Source: Carettochelys insculpta
Lineage: Eukaryota; Chordata; Testudines; Carettochelyidae
DNA length: 64,000 bases
Direction of reading: 5' to 3'
Assembly: GCF_033958435.1 (NCBI RefSeq)
Contig: NC_134161.1
Coordinates: 14,942,001 to 15,006,000 of the forward strand
A model generated the notes under the pieces. It was not told where the DNA came from, searched no databases, and saw nothing but the letters and a program-made list of their open reading frames with translations. Shown here piece after piece: positions 11,861-23,570 of the stretch. The position numbers and the translations under genes are program-made. The first letter of the stretch is position 1. Each line of letters begins with the position of its first letter.

Positions 11861-13329
11861 CAGATGAAAATTAAGCAGGTATAACCCATGCACCTACTGG
11901 GTGTGGTTCACTGTCCCATGTAGTGGCTCCCAGACGGCTTACACAGAGAAAGAATGAGTCTCTTTTACAGCTGTAGCTGAGTGCCAGCTGATTTTGATCT
12001 CAAACTCTAGGGGCTCATGCACTGAGCTCCAGAGGTCACAGGCTGGAGTCTGCCTGGGGGCGGTTACACAGGCGTTAAGAAGTTTGCTGATCTGGGCCTT
12101 CACTGATGGATTATATCATGGTGAGTGAAGCTATCAGGGCCCTATTAATCTCTCCCTTTTTGGGTTCTTTTCTGGGCAGCGCTGTTGCTCAACAAAGATC
12201 TCATTCTTCAGCTAAAACTTAAAACGAACAAACAAAAACAAAAAACAAAAACAAAAACAAAAAACAGTCAATCAATTCTAGGAGTGAAAAGCTGCAGCCC
12301 AGAAGGTTATTCTTGCCAAAAGTTACAAGCATCAGAAAACAAGGTACGTAATGAAAAGGGCTCCTCTTCAGCAGCTTTATACTCCTGACCCTACAGTACT
12401 GTAGCACTGTAAGTCCTCAGCAGCAGAAACGTTCTTTAAAAGGGCTTTCTTGCCATCTAGAGGAACAGCCATGCAATATAAAACCATGGCACAGAATATT
12501 GGGCTGTTTGAAAAATGAAAGAGATTTCCCTGGAACATTTTGAAAAATGACCATTTTTAATGGGAAACTTTCAGTGAAATAAATCCAACCAACTGTTTTC
12601 ATTTTGCTTCACACTGAGGTGGATTTTTTTTTTTTGGTTCATTTTTAATTCCCCTTTCTTCCTCCCTGACTGCATATAAAAAGGGAGAGAAGAGACGAAA
12701 CAGATGGGATGGAAAGCATACCCGAAATAAACAGTTCCCTCTCAATTTCTTCTGTTGAATGAAAAAAACAAGAGGGAAACACTTCTTACAAACATTTTTG
12801 CGAAGTTTGAAAAGCTGTTTTTCATCCCAAATTTTCTGAGTCAGCCCAATGTGAAAGCGGGTCCCACATTCACTTCCACTGAACTTAACTGTGTGATATA
12901 ACTCAGGCAGAAATGAAGGCCACCGTGGGGTCCTGAGCATGAGGTGCTCAGATGTGACAGACCATGTGAGAGCCATGAAGAGCTGTTTGGTCAGCCAGCC
13001 TCATGGCTCCCACAGCCCCACCTGCTCCCTAGTGGTTTCTGTTGAGGTAAGGTGTGGTCAGCTCCCATGGCAGGGCCCCATGTCTCACCAGGGGAGCTCT
13101 GGCCAGGCACTAGATAGCACAGTCCTGGATGTCCTACCATCACTGAGATTGCTTAACAGAAGCATGGCAGCACAGTTTCTCGGGTCCTGTGACAGCTCAA
13201 ATCACCAGCATTCATGCCAGCCCGAACCAGACAGGCGAGATCATCCAAAACCACCATTTGGGCTGGGGAGGGCCAATCCACGTCCCGCCTTTAGTAGTGA
13301 GAGCAGCAGCTTGGGAATAATTGCAAGGA
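11861..13329. other. Unassigned non-coding sequence with an A/C-rich low-complexity tract
   Basis: A run of AAACAAAAAC-type units lies at about 12222-12266. Otherwise no gene, exon or nameable repeat was seen. Confidence 0.45.
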
Positions 13330-13950
13330 CCTTGCTTTCATGGCTGACAGATTCCAAGGTCAGATGGGACCACTGAGTTCCCCTGGTCTGACTTCCTGTT
13401 TAATATAGTCCAGAAGCCTGCCTCCAGATAACTCCATGAGCAGATCCTTTGGAACAAACATTCAACCTGGACTTAAACCTTGTCAGTGTGCAGAAATCAC
13501 GACAACCTTTGATAAATTGTTCCAGTGGGTTTGTTACTCTCACCATTACCAATGCGTGTTTATATTTCCCATCTGAATTCACCTCCCTTCAATTTCCAGT
13601 CACTGGCTCATGTTAGACCATTCTCCTGTAGATGGAGAAGCCCTTTGTTAAACATTTGTTTCCCACAAAGATACTTACAGACTGTAATCAATCACCCCTT
13701 AACTTCTCCGGGTTAAGCTAACTCGATCAAGCTCCTGCAGGCAACCCTGATAAGACATGTTCTCTAATCCCTTAATCTCTCTCCTGACTCTTCTCTGAGC
13801 CTTCTTTAGCAGTGTCTTTCTTAAATTGTGAGCACCACAGCTGGGGGCAGAATTCCAGCAGTGGTCACACCACTGCCAAATCCAATGGTAAAACAACTGG
13901 TGTACTCCTACTCGAGATTCCCCTTTTGTGCAGCTCATGGTCTCATTACT
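13330..13950 (-). mobile_element. CR1-type LINE fragment, RT C-terminus and 3' region
   Basis: The plus strand carries AGATTCCAAGGTCAGATGGGACC and, further on, GTGAGCACCACAGCTGGGGGC, GAATTCCAGCAGTGGTCAC and a CTTAATCTCTCTCCTGAC tract. In reverse complement these follow the order of CR1-like 3' regions. A 79-codon minus-strand remnant (13699-13938) retains AQRRVRREIKGLENMSY, like the LERVQRR..GLEHLSY region of CR1 RT. The start of the element is missing and the frame is disrupted. Confidence 0.75.
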
Positions 13951-16900
13951 TCTTTATTTGGCTCTTTTCACTCTCCTTGATTCTCCCAGGCAGCAGAGGC
14001 AAAGCCAGCAGGCCCGCCAATCGGGAGGGGGTGGGGTAAAGGGGGCTGCTGACCCAGAGCTGGCATTTCAAGCAGGTCTGGAGCAACAGATACCACTGCT
14101 GCTACTTTGGCTGCAGCCAGAGCTCTGGGCCCCTTTGAAGTGCTGGCAGTGCTGCTCTGCCATTCCATGCAGTGTGAGTGTCAAGGCCAGCACTGCAGAC
14201 AGCCCTGTGCTCTGCCCCTTCCGCTCTTGGTCCTGTTCCTTCCCTGACACAGAACTGGGCCCTCCTTCCACCTTGCCCCAGGGCACACAGTTGCTGTTGG
14301 CCCCACTTAAAGCCAGATGATGCACATGTAAAAACTCTGGGGGAAAACCAGCATATGTCCCTGGCCAACTGGCTGCTTGTATGAGTTTTCCAAGTGGCCA
14401 GCAGATAGGGGGTGGGAGGCACAACTGCAGGGAAACTGGAAAGAGCATTTCTCACCATCATAAAGTGCTGATTTGTTTCCCCCTGATTCACTCAGAGATC
14501 CTGTCGGATTTGCATAGGACCCCTTCCAGAATCTCCTTCTGATCTCCCCTCCCCTTGCTGGGTATGAGACCCAGGAGTTGGAGGGAATTGGCTCAAGAGA
14601 GGAAGAGGATTTGGGGAACATTGAGGGTGGGAAGTGTAGACGAAAAGCTCTTTAGAAAGAGAAGGCTTGAAATGCAGCTGCTTCTGGGTTGGATGGCAGC
14701 ACTATTTTTATACACACACAGCCACTGGAGGGGTTTTGCACCAGCGAAAGAAGCGCAGACAAAGGTCTTTATGTAAAGTGCTTCATGGAAGTGATAACAT
14801 CCCCCCTAATCAGATAGGACTTGGTTAGAGACCCCCAGCTCGTAATGCACAAGGGACTCTCTGCAGAAGGTCTGTTCATTGCTTGTGCATCCCAATCTTG
14901 GCTTTCCTCTTCTAGCAACCTGGCTGACAGCTACTCCAGCTGCCTTTCCCCAGGACTCCCCTCTCCAGCCATGTCATGTCTTGAGGCTGGATGTGGAGGT
15001 ACAATTCAACCCTGAAGCAGTCAGAGCAGTGTGGCATCTCCACTGAGAGATGAAGCTGCCACTGCAGCAGGTCCCAGTTGGTACAAGTACATCCTGCTGC
15101 CAAGTGTGGACACAAACTCAATGAAGAGGGGTTAAGGCTCTGACGCTTCAGCTTGTCTCACGGCTGTGCAGAGACAGGGGTTTTTGGAATTGCCTGCTGA
15201 TGTTGTGGCTATCTTGTGCCCTGGGGCTGCAGCATGTTACACCACCATGAGGGGGCAAGCCATGGGGCTGTAGTGTGCTACTACCTGACTCCAGGTGGGT
15301 GGAAAATCAGGGGTCCCTGCGGCAGCTCCCTTCTGCCCATGGGCACCTGACACCAACTGGAGTTGTGGATCCTGTCTTTGACCTGGGGCTGCAAGCGTGT
15401 TGTGGTAGGTCATGAGGCAGCCTGGCAAGGAGCTGTGTCCTGTGTTGATTGCAATCCATTCTTCCTTCCTCACAGCGGAGCTGGTCAGGCCTGTATCCCT
15501 ACTGCCATCCAACCAAGCGACAGGCAAAGTGTCTGTGCAAATACTTCCTCCCAGTCACTGCTGTCCTGCAGAGACTCCAGCAGGGACCCTCCTGGTCCCA
15601 CAGAGGGCAGCTCTGTCAGATGAGCTAAAAGGCAATAGAAGTGGCACAGCCAGGGTGCTTGGCACAGGCGTTCTCTGGCAGAAAAGCTGCAATATCACCA
15701 TGCGGTGACCAGGTGGCAGTAGTGTCACACCCATAGCCACATGCTGCCCCAAACTCGGCTTTCCCATCTTCAGACAGGCTGGGAAAGTTCTCGCATCTCC
15801 TCACGCAGCCCAGCTGGGAGCTGCAGGTTAACAACCTAGGTGGCCAAACCTTTCCAGCCCTTCTGCAAGTGTTGTATCCCCCTTGGACAGCTGGGTCAGA
15901 GGGTACACCTCTAGTGGGTTTTAACACGGCCTTTTCATATCAGAAGCCCTTCTCTATTCGTCTTTTGCAAACTCAGTTCAAGCTAGCGTACATCAGGCTT
16001 CCTGGGGTTGATACCTGGCTGGAGGTGTTTGCAATTAGAGTGACGCTCTTTAAATCATTTCTCCTCACCCCTCACATACTCTGTTTGGTTCCTGGAGAAG
16101 CAGTGCTAACTGTCCCCCGGCCCACAGCCACTGATAAACTTCATACTGTGCAGCCCCAAAGACGTTGTCAGATCCATCTCCCTGACTGTGTGCAAGTGTC
16201 ACTGGTTGCTCTAGGACAGGCTGCCTGCCCCAGGGGACTGGCTCTTGGAGAATCACGACATGACCACTGCAGTCAGATAACGGACTTAAAGCCCAACCTC
16301 CTGCTAAGGCAGCACCACTCAGGGCTTGCTGGGAAATGTGCTGCCAGCCCAGCCAAGAACACAGATCCTTCGGCCCACCATAACAGCTCAAGAGGCCGAG
16401 AAGAATTTTCCCCCTTGATGAGCTGGAACGCTGTCAAAGGTCCCGGAAGGTAAACTAAACTTGGCTTCTCAGTTATGAGTGAGCTGGAGGTTAGATGGCC
16501 CAGAGCTGAGCTGGTAAATTTCCACTGCAGTCCTGCTGTTTGTCCCCAGCCCCTTCCTCGCTGCATCTGAGAACAGACAGAAAACACAAGCATAAAATGT
16601 GCAGCTAGTCCCTGCCCTAAAGGCACAGTGTATGGGCATCCTGCAGAGCCCAGCTGTGGAATGATGTAAGCTCAGTGCATGCCATTTCACTGGGTGACTG
16701 CATGATGGGAAAAATCAATGCCTGCTCTGAAACCAGGCCTCCTTCCAGAGAGGGCTCGGAGCAGCTGAGGAGCTGGTGTGTGTGTGTGTGAAGGCCTCAC
16801 AGCTGGAGCCCCAGCTCCCGCAGTAAACATCTGTGGCACCAGGTATGCCCACTCACAGCAGGTGGGAAAGAAACAGCTGGCAACGCTAAGAGAATGGGCC

Positions 16901-17345
16901 TCTCCATGCGCTGCTGCATGCCTCTCGCCCTCTCCTCCACACCCCCAATGCATGAAATACTCTGTGCACTTTTCACCCTCTCAATACACCGTCACTATTG
17001 CAGAACCTCTTCCACCTCATTGCATGTTCCCAACAGGCCTCTGACCCTCCCTAGTCACTGCACAGACCCTGGCCGTGCAGGGGAGACAAGTGGACGTGAT
17101 TCACCCTGAAGGAACCCCTTACCCAAGGCATCAATCAGGCAACCCACAGCCCTTCTGAATGTCAGATACTATGTCCCGCTCCATCCTGAGTGGCAGCCTC
17201 CCTGCCTGTGTCTCTGATCGATGGCCTCGCATAGAAACGGTGATGATTATTGTTATAGGTGGCTGGTGCTCTTTACTCCCATCTGACGTTATGAGCTCCA
17301 TTCCCATGAGACATTAATCAATTACTACTGGCTAACTATGCTCTC
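13951..17345. other. Unassigned non-coding sequence, GC-richer
   Basis: Many overlapping short open frames occur in all phases (13928-16953), reflecting moderate GC content. None shows a domain, a splice context or an advantage over its antisense frame. A short GT run lies near 16777. I see no nameable repeat. Confidence 0.4.
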
Positions 17346-17870
17346 ATTCTCGAGTAGGGTTTTCAATAGACATGTGGGAGCACTGGATCAGGTCCGTCTC
17401 CTTGCAGACAGAACTCAGACTAAGATCCAATGTCAAATCAGTCCTGCTGTATGGAGCAGAAACTTGGGGAACAACAAAGAGGACTGTCAAAAAAAATCTA
17501 GACCTTTGTCAATAACTGTCTCCATCAAGTCCTCTGGATCCACTGGCTGTACATCATTAACAACCAAGACCTGTGGCAACTGACTCACCAACTTCTTGCT
17601 AAAGAAGAAATCAGAAAGAGAATATGGTGATGGATTGGACATACCCTCAAAAAACCAGCCACCAACATCACAAGGCAAGCCTTAACTTGGAACTCACAGG
17701 AAAAAAGGAAAAGGGGGTGCCCAAGAAGCACCTGGCATGAAGACCTGAAGGCAGATACTAAAAAGACAGGACACACCGGGTCAGAACTGGAAAAGATTGC
17801 CCAGGACAGGGGATGCTGGCGAATAGTAATCTCTGGCCTATGCTCCAAGACCACTACTCATATATGCCAT
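17346..17870 (+). mobile_element. Decayed non-LTR retrotransposon, RT C-terminal tail
   Basis: Translation with frame corrections gives SVLLYGAETWGTT near 17435, then RKRIWWWIGH-like and TLKKPATNITRQALTWN-like text near 17610-17690, and finally a WHEDLK..T region. The LLYG.ETW and WIGHTL.KP motifs typify the C-terminal region of many animal LINE reverse transcriptases. The frame contains stops and shifts. The clade is uncertain: it differs from the CR1 copies in this window and could be RTE- or L2-like. It is a pseudogene of a mobile element. Confidence 0.75.
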
Positions 17871-18603
17871 TCAAGGATCTGTGCACTGTGTGTCACAGAT
17901 GACCCCTGAATCTTTGGATCCTCATCTGGCCTCTCAGCTCTCCCACATAAGGTGAATCCATCATGTTACCCCAAATTGAACCAATCCCTCAACCCCAAAC
18001 TAATCTGCGCCATTACACTTACTTACAGCAGACACCCAGGAGCAAATCCTGTGCTGATTTAGGCCAATGATAGCAATGGGGTACATCAGGCCAGAAACAT
18101 CTCAGTGTTCACCTGTTTTCTTTATATTTGGCCCATCCTTCCAAGCTCTCACTCCCTTGTCTTGGAGGCTCCTTTTCCTATGGGAAAGAATTGCCTCATA
18201 ACTTGGAGTGGGAATTTCTCTTTCTTTTGCTTTGCAATTAACAGGTAATCAGTTACATTCCACCTAGTTGGTAGTGCCATTGATGGACATTTGCCCCAAT
18301 ATTCAGCCTAGACTTTTTTTTTTTTTTTGTTCTTTCATTGCCTAGGTCACCATACATGGGTTCCTGTCCTTCCCTGCTGTGTGCATGGAAGTGGCATGAA
18401 GCACCCACCAAGAATCTTCAAAGCATATGAAATACACCTGCTTTGGAGTTTTGTTATATGTGCTAGTTGGAAAGTCCATCACCATTCTGAGCTAACTGAC
18501 TGACTGTCCTCTAAGGCACCTTTTCTGAGGCGGAGAGCCAAAGTTTGTCCTATTGACTGCTGTGTATGGTCTGAGTTCCAGTGATGCTTTTCAAAGTCAC
18601 TAA
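17871..18603. other. Unassigned non-coding sequence
   Basis: Apart from a T-run at about 18311-18328, nothing can be named. Confidence 0.45.
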
Positions 18604-18650
18604 GGCAATGTCTATACATCAGCGTTATTTCAGAATAAGCTATTCTGGAA

Positions 18651-19025
18651 GGCTGGGTCTACACGTGCCCCTTCCTTTCGAAGGGGGCATGTTAATGAGC
18701 GGGTTCGAAAGATGCTAATGAGGCACTGCAATGAATATGCAGCACCTCATTAGCATAATGGCAGCCACGGCGATTCGAATGTGCGGCTTTTCGAATTGCG
18801 CACCGCCTGTGGAGATGGGACCTTCCGAAAGGACCCCCCCAGTTTTCGAAAGCCCTTCTTCTGATCACCAGATAGGGCATGATTTGAAAAGGCGCACTTT
18901 CAAATTGCCGCGGCCACCATTATGCTAATGAGGCACTGTATATACATTGCAGTGCCTCATTAGCATCTTTCGAACCCGCTCATTAACATGCCCCTTTTGA
19001 AAAGAAGGGGCACATGTAGACACAG
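18651..19025. mobile_element. MITE with ~115-bp terminal inverted repeats
   Basis: The left arm (18651-18766) and right arm (18911-19025) are close reverse complements. Both contain CATGTTAATGAGCGGGTTCG and GATGCTAATGAGGCACTGCA. Each arm is itself built from smaller palindromes: CCCCTT..TTTCGAAGGGG, and GCTAATGAGG..CCTCATTAGC around 18714-18755 and 18923-18966. The middle (18767-18910) keeps TTCGAA motifs. The ends read GTCTACACGTGCCCC and GGGGCACATGTAGAC. There is no coding capacity. Confidence 0.8.
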
Positions 19026-19082
19026 GGTCTCTGCACAGCCCCTATTTTGAAATACCTATTTTGAACTAGCCGCTATTCCTCA

Positions 19083-19805
19083 TGAGCCACATCTACATGT
19101 GCCGGCTACTTCGAAGTAGCCGCGCCAACTTCGAAATAGTGCCCGCCACGTCTACATGTGGCGAGCGCTATTTCGAAGTTGAAATCGACATAAGGCGGCG
19201 AGACATCGAAGTCGCTATCCCCATCAGGAGATGGGACTAGCGCCCTACTTTGATGCTGAACGTCGAAGTAGGGCACGTGTAGACGATCCGCGTCCCGCAA
19301 CATCGAAATAGTGGGGTCTGCCGTGGTGGCCATCAGCTGAGGGGTTGAGAGACGCTTTCTCCAGCCCCTGTGGGGCGCTATGGTCACCGTGTGCAGCAGC
19401 CCTTAGCCCAGGGCTTGTGGCTGCCACTGCGGCAGCTGGGGATCCATGCTGCATGCACAGGGTCTGCAACCAGTTGTTGGCTCTGTGGATCTTGTGCTGT
19501 TTAGTGCAAGTGTGTCTGAGAGGGGCCCTTTGAAGGAACGGCTAGCTGTTGCCTGGGAAGTGCTAGTCCGTCCTGTGATCCTGTATGCAGCTGTTCCTGG
19601 CACCCTTATTTCGGTGTGGGCCACTTTGGTGTGTGGACACTCCCCTGCAGCGCCTGCTTCGATGTGGTGCTGCCCAACGTCAACGTTGAATGTCGATGGC
19701 ACCAGCCCTGGAGGACATGTAGACGCTATTCATCGAAATAGCTTATTTCGCTTTCGCTACATCAAAATAAGCTATTTTGATGTAGCGTACACATGTAGAC
19801 ATAGC
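19083..19805. mobile_element. Family-C DNA element, full-length copy
   Basis: The ends (GCCACATCTACATGTGCC and ACACATGTAGACATAGC) are inverted. Subterminal TTCGAAGTAGC and GCTATTTCGAAG are palindromic. A second copy lies at 35595-36131, matching from position 19259 to the right end. Open frames of 74-135 codons occur on both strands, and homologous frames stay open in the second copy, but three phases do so at once. This is better explained by GC-rich, stop-poor sequence than by a protein. It is probably non-autonomous. Confidence 0.75.
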
Positions 19806-19949
19806 TATGGAATGAAATTTACCTATTTTGGAATAAGCCAACCACTATTTTGAAATTATTTTGAAGTAGCAGTTACGTTGTGTAAACACGAGGATGGTAA
19901 TTTTGAAACGGCAGCTGTTGTTTGGAAATCATTTTGCTGAGTAGACGTA

Positions 19950-20193
19950 CCTTAATAGTCCTATTTACAATAGGTTTCTTAATAAATAAATTAAAATGCA
20001 GAGCTTTACAGTTTAGGTGGTGATTGATAGCATTAGCTGGTCTTTTGTTAACCCCCGGTGGCCCGGCTTTGAGCAAGCTCCGGGCTGCATGGGGCGGGAG
20101 GAGTGGGGCTGAGCTCCTGCCCTGAGCGTGGATGAAAATCAGCTCACATGCCACCCTTGGCACCTGTGCTGGGGGTTGCTGACCCCTACTTTA
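19950..20193 (-). mobile_element. hAT-like element end
   Basis: The right edge reads GGGGGTTGCTGACCCCT, the reverse complement of an AGGGGTCAGCAACCCCC end typical of hAT (Charlie-like) repeats. Inward are GCCACCCTTGGCACC, CATGGGGCGGGAGG and an AT-rich ATAAATAAATTAAAA stretch. The other terminus is not identifiable. Confidence 0.5.
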
Positions 20194-20195
20194 AG

Positions 20196-20335
20196 GGGAA
20201 GGATAGTCCAATGGTTAGAGTGATGCATTCAGTTCCTTTTTCTGCTACAGCCTTTGGTCTGTGGCCATCAACAAATCTGTCAGTTCCTCATTTGTCAAAT
20301 GAGTATACAAGCACTTCGCTGTCTTAAACAGCATG
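20196..20335 (+). repeat. MIR-like SINE
   Basis: GGATAGTCCAATGGTTAGAG is a well-preserved tRNA-derived head with a box-A-like core. TTTTTCTGCTACAGCC, CAGTTCCTCATTTGTCAAATG and a GCACTTCGCTGTCTT tail follow in the MIR order. Confidence 0.7.
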
Positions 20336-21682
20336 ACATGCTCAGATCATCTGATAATGAAAGCCTCATAAGTACCTTCAATAGATTTCAAAGCACAGAC
20401 ATTCTTTTCCAAATTCATGATATTAACTCCCCCACCACCACCAAACACACACCGGAGGAGATTAAGAATCCACAGAGCAGGGGATTCGGTGCAATCAGAG
20501 AATCAGGAACAATGAAGCAGCAGAACTATGCTAACAAGCTCTGGAGAATTGGGAAGAATGCTGTTTTAAAGTGTAGCTACACCCCATAATATGCTTCTGC
20601 CACAGCCACGGCAGAGGAATCCCCACTGTGGGAAAATGCTGGTACATGGACTCGAGCGAGAGAGATAGTTTATATATTATGATAAAGCAAAGTACCACCA
20701 AGCTGTTCATTTACCATGGTTAGAACTCAATTTATTTCTTGCTCATTCAACAAATACAATATGAAAAGAGCTACCCGTGTTTATCTAGTCCGAGCAGCAG
20801 CAGCTCTGAGCTCTGTTGAAAGTAATGGAGGGAAATTGGCCCCAGGAGTCAGACTGTGCCGTTCTCTTGAGCGAGAAGAGGCAAGAATAGGTAAATTGCA
20901 TTCAATAAGCCAGGCAGTGTCTGTTCACATTAGAGCTGGGAATGGGGAAACAGGGCTGGAAAATGGCCACCCGTTATGACCAAATGATTCAATGCCAGTG
21001 CAGAGGGGTCCCAGGTTCGTTAGCAGTTTTAACACAATTGGAAGATGAAGGATATTGTTGAGGCCACGGGCTATTCTGCAAGGTTTCTATTATTATCTCC
21101 TGTTTATATAGGGCCAGATTTTCCTAAAGGGTTCAGAGAGATTTTCAAAGGCAAAGAATCCACAACTGGGGCCAGATTTTCAGGAGATCCATGCCCCTTT
21201 CATGCACTGCTCTTTTCAAACTTAGCACATAGATTGAAGCAAAGATATTTTCAAAATCAGGCCCTGAATATCTATCCATGTGTCAGGCCCATTACAACAG
21301 CCCCTTGCTCTAATCCATCTAAACACACAGAACAAGTGCAGGGGAATCAATACAGAATGAGAGCTTTGGTTTAGGTTTTTCTCGAAAATTGTATCATTCT
21401 TATCTATTTTATTTATTTTACCTTGGTCTTTCATGTATTTTAGTACAGTCAGTAAGAGTTGCTGTGATTTTGTCTCATTTTAGTGGCTGGTGAAGCCTGA
21501 GGCTAAGAACCTACTTTTTAGTAAAGTGGGAGTTACTGCTTTAGCTCAAGTGGCAAAGACCAGCGCTTTTGATGTGTAAGTGTATAGAGAAGCTGCAATA
21601 GGATATAGGTATGGCAAAAGAACTTAAGGTTCATTTCAGATTGGGAAAGTGATCTTCTGGAGTGCAGGTAGATAGAAGCATA
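20336..21682. other. Unassigned non-coding sequence
   Basis: No supported feature. GGGCCAGATTTTC phrases at about 21111 and 21171 suggest an old, unnamed repeat. Confidence 0.4.
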
Positions 21683-21760
21683 GAAATGCAAGGACAGAAA
21701 GGAACTCAAGAGGTCATTGAGTCTAGCTCTCCATGGTGAGGCAGGATTAAGTATACCTGG
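21683..21760 (-). mobile_element. CR1 LINE 3' end fragment
   Basis: AGCATAGAAATGCAAGGAC, then GGAACTCAAGAGGTCATTGA and GTCTAGCTC, follow the reverse complement of a CR1 3' end in a diverged copy. Confidence 0.6.
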
Positions 21761-22374
21761 ATCAGAGAAATGCAAACAGACAGCAAGCTCTGGTTATTTC
21801 GCTCTACTGGTTCTCAATTAAAATGGCATAGGTGTTCACTACAGGCTCCCCATGAATTGCTGAGAACAGCAACACAGGGCTTGTCTTCCCCGAAGAATTA
21901 TTTCAAGTGGTCACTCAGATGTTGCCCCTCACTCAGGTCTTGTGCACACAGAAAAAATGTTCACGTAAGTGCAGTGGTGCTTTTAACTTGGCTGGCTCAA
22001 CAGGGAGGTACAGTTGCAGTTGAAACAACTCATCAGCTGCTTCCATAATCACTCCATGCAGCTGGTGTGGTATTTCTCAGCCTGTCTGCTCCCACTTGAA
22101 CAAGGCTAACTCATAGGAAGTTACTCAAGTGCCTATCACTTGAGTTAATTCTGCAGTGAAGTCAGACACAAGTGGGGGTCTTCAGCTAAACCATTATTTT
22201 TTGGGGATGTATCACTCATCTGCAGACAATTGTCAAAAATCCAAATGCCAAAGTATTTGTCAGTATTCAGATTCCCACCGAACAATCCAGATTTTCCACA
22301 CAGCTCCCTTGCCCCATTTTTTGACTAGCTTAGTGGTCAGTTCTCACCTCACTGATGACATCGATCTGGAGAGA

Positions 22375-22470
22375 CCATCACAGATTCTGAAAGGGAAGGA
22401 CAGAAGGGACCATTATGATGATTTAAGCTGGACCTCCTGTGCAGAACAGGCCACTGAGCCTCATCCGGTA
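22375..22470 (-). mobile_element. CR1-like LINE 3' end fragment
   Basis: CACAGATTCTGAAAGGGAAGG, GGACCATTATGATGATTTAAG and GACCTCCTGTGCAGAACAGGCC match the reverse complement of a second CR1 3'-end subtype common in turtles. Confidence 0.6.
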
Positions 22471-22865
22471 ATTTTGCATCAGGTTCATAATTTGTGTTTG
22501 TGGCTATAACATCTCTTTTATGACAATGCTCAGACTTAATTTAAAGCTTCTTTACATCCTGTTTTATGCGCTTTTGCTCTGTTGCTAAGAAGGGGGTGAT
22601 TCAGGGATGCTGTGTAGAAGTACAAAGCCATTCTCCTTCTTATACTCACCCCCCTTTATTTTAATTGAAGATGGAATTCATATTAGACTGAAGCCAGACT
22701 CCCTCCTGCAATCTCTGAGCAGTTAGGACAGCAACAGTGGCACCGTGAGGTAACCCTAACGCAATCTCTGTAGTGGAGTCTGACTGCAGCTTGCTGTTAG
22801 GCGACAGGAAGGCACTGTGATGGGGGACAGTCACAGAAGACCACTTGGGATGCTCTCCAGTGTGC

Positions 22866-23570
22866 CTGATGCCCCAGAGGGAGTGAACAGAACAGGTAAT
22901 TACCAAAGCAATCCTTCTCCTGGTATCCATTTCCAGCTTCTGACAAACAGAGGCCAGGGACACCTTTCCTACCTATCTTGGAAAATACCCATGGATGGAC
23001 CTAACCTACATGAAGTTATCCAATTCTTTTTTTGAACCCGTTAAAGTCTTGGTTTTCACAGCATCTTCTGGCAAGGAGTTCCACAGGCCTACCATGCGCT
23101 GTGTGAAGAGAAATTTCCTTTGGTTAGTTTTAAACCTGCTGCCCATTGATTTCATTTGGTTACCCCTAGCTCTTATGTTATGAGAACAAGTAAATAACTT
23201 TTTCCTATTCATGTTTTTCCCACGAGTCATGATTTTATAGGCCTCCATCATATCCCCCCTTAGTCTCCTTTTTTTCTGAGCTGGAAAGTTCCATTCTTTT
23301 TAATCTTTCTTCCCACGGCACTCATCCCAAACTCCTAATTTTTGTAGCCCTTTTCTTAACTTTTTCTAATGCCAACATATCTTTTTTGAAATAAGGCAAC
23401 CACCACTGTGTGCAGTAGTCAAGATGTGGGCGTACCATGCACTTATGTAGAAGCAATAAGATATTCTCTGTCATACACTGTGTCCCTTTTCTAATGATTC
23501 CTAGCATTCTGTTTGCCTTGTTGACTGCTGCAGATAACTAATATTCTGCTGTTCCTCATTCCTCACTATT
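22866..23570 (-). mobile_element. CR1 LINE 3' portion, RT C-terminus plus 3' UTR
   Basis: Minus-strand translation gives MLGIIRKGTQCM, VRPHLDYCTQWWLPY and LEKVKKRATK (23322-23507), then KFLFTQRMVGLWNSLPEDAV (23006-23251). These are the hallmark C-terminal motifs of CR1 reverse transcriptase (family usually ..VRPHLDYC.QFWSP.., ..WNSLP..VV). The 3' UTR follows down to GATGCCCCAGAGGGAG at the left. Frameshifts separate the two coding pieces. The 5' part is absent, the usual result of incomplete reverse transcription. Related 3' UTR copies lie at 53590 and 57910. Confidence 0.88.

Larger units (their letters stand above)
18604..19945. mobile_element. Outer palindromic MITE, interrupted by two others
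   Basis: GGCAATGTCTATACATCAGC with TTATTTCAGAATAAGC at the left corresponds to the reverse complement of the right end (AGTAGACGTACC). Segments at 18604-18650, 19026-19082 and 19806-19945 share TATTTTGAAATA-type text and appear to be one element split by the insertions at 18651-19025 and 19083-19805. No transposase frame is present. The nesting order is inferred from contiguity of the split pieces. Confidence 0.55.

Noticed and set aside
12222..12266. A-rich tract that might be a retroposed poly(A) tail
   Set aside because: It is an AAAC-type low-complexity run with no SINE or processed pseudogene upstream and no duplication.
15869..16453. 194-codon plus-strand open frame
   Set aside because: No recognisable domain and antisense frames overlap it; no evidence for splice sites that would make it an exon.
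19245..19853. Homologous open frames in both family-C copies (19245-19853 and 35514-36058), which could mean a conserved protein
   Set aside because: Several phases on both strands stay open at once in the same stretch, pointing to stop-poor GC-rich DNA; no known domain. A dN/dS test over many copies would decide.
20196..20225. tRNA-like head (TAGTCCAATGGTTAGAG)
   Set aside because: Followed by MIR core text rather than an anticodon arm and T loop, so it is a SINE head and not a tRNA gene.
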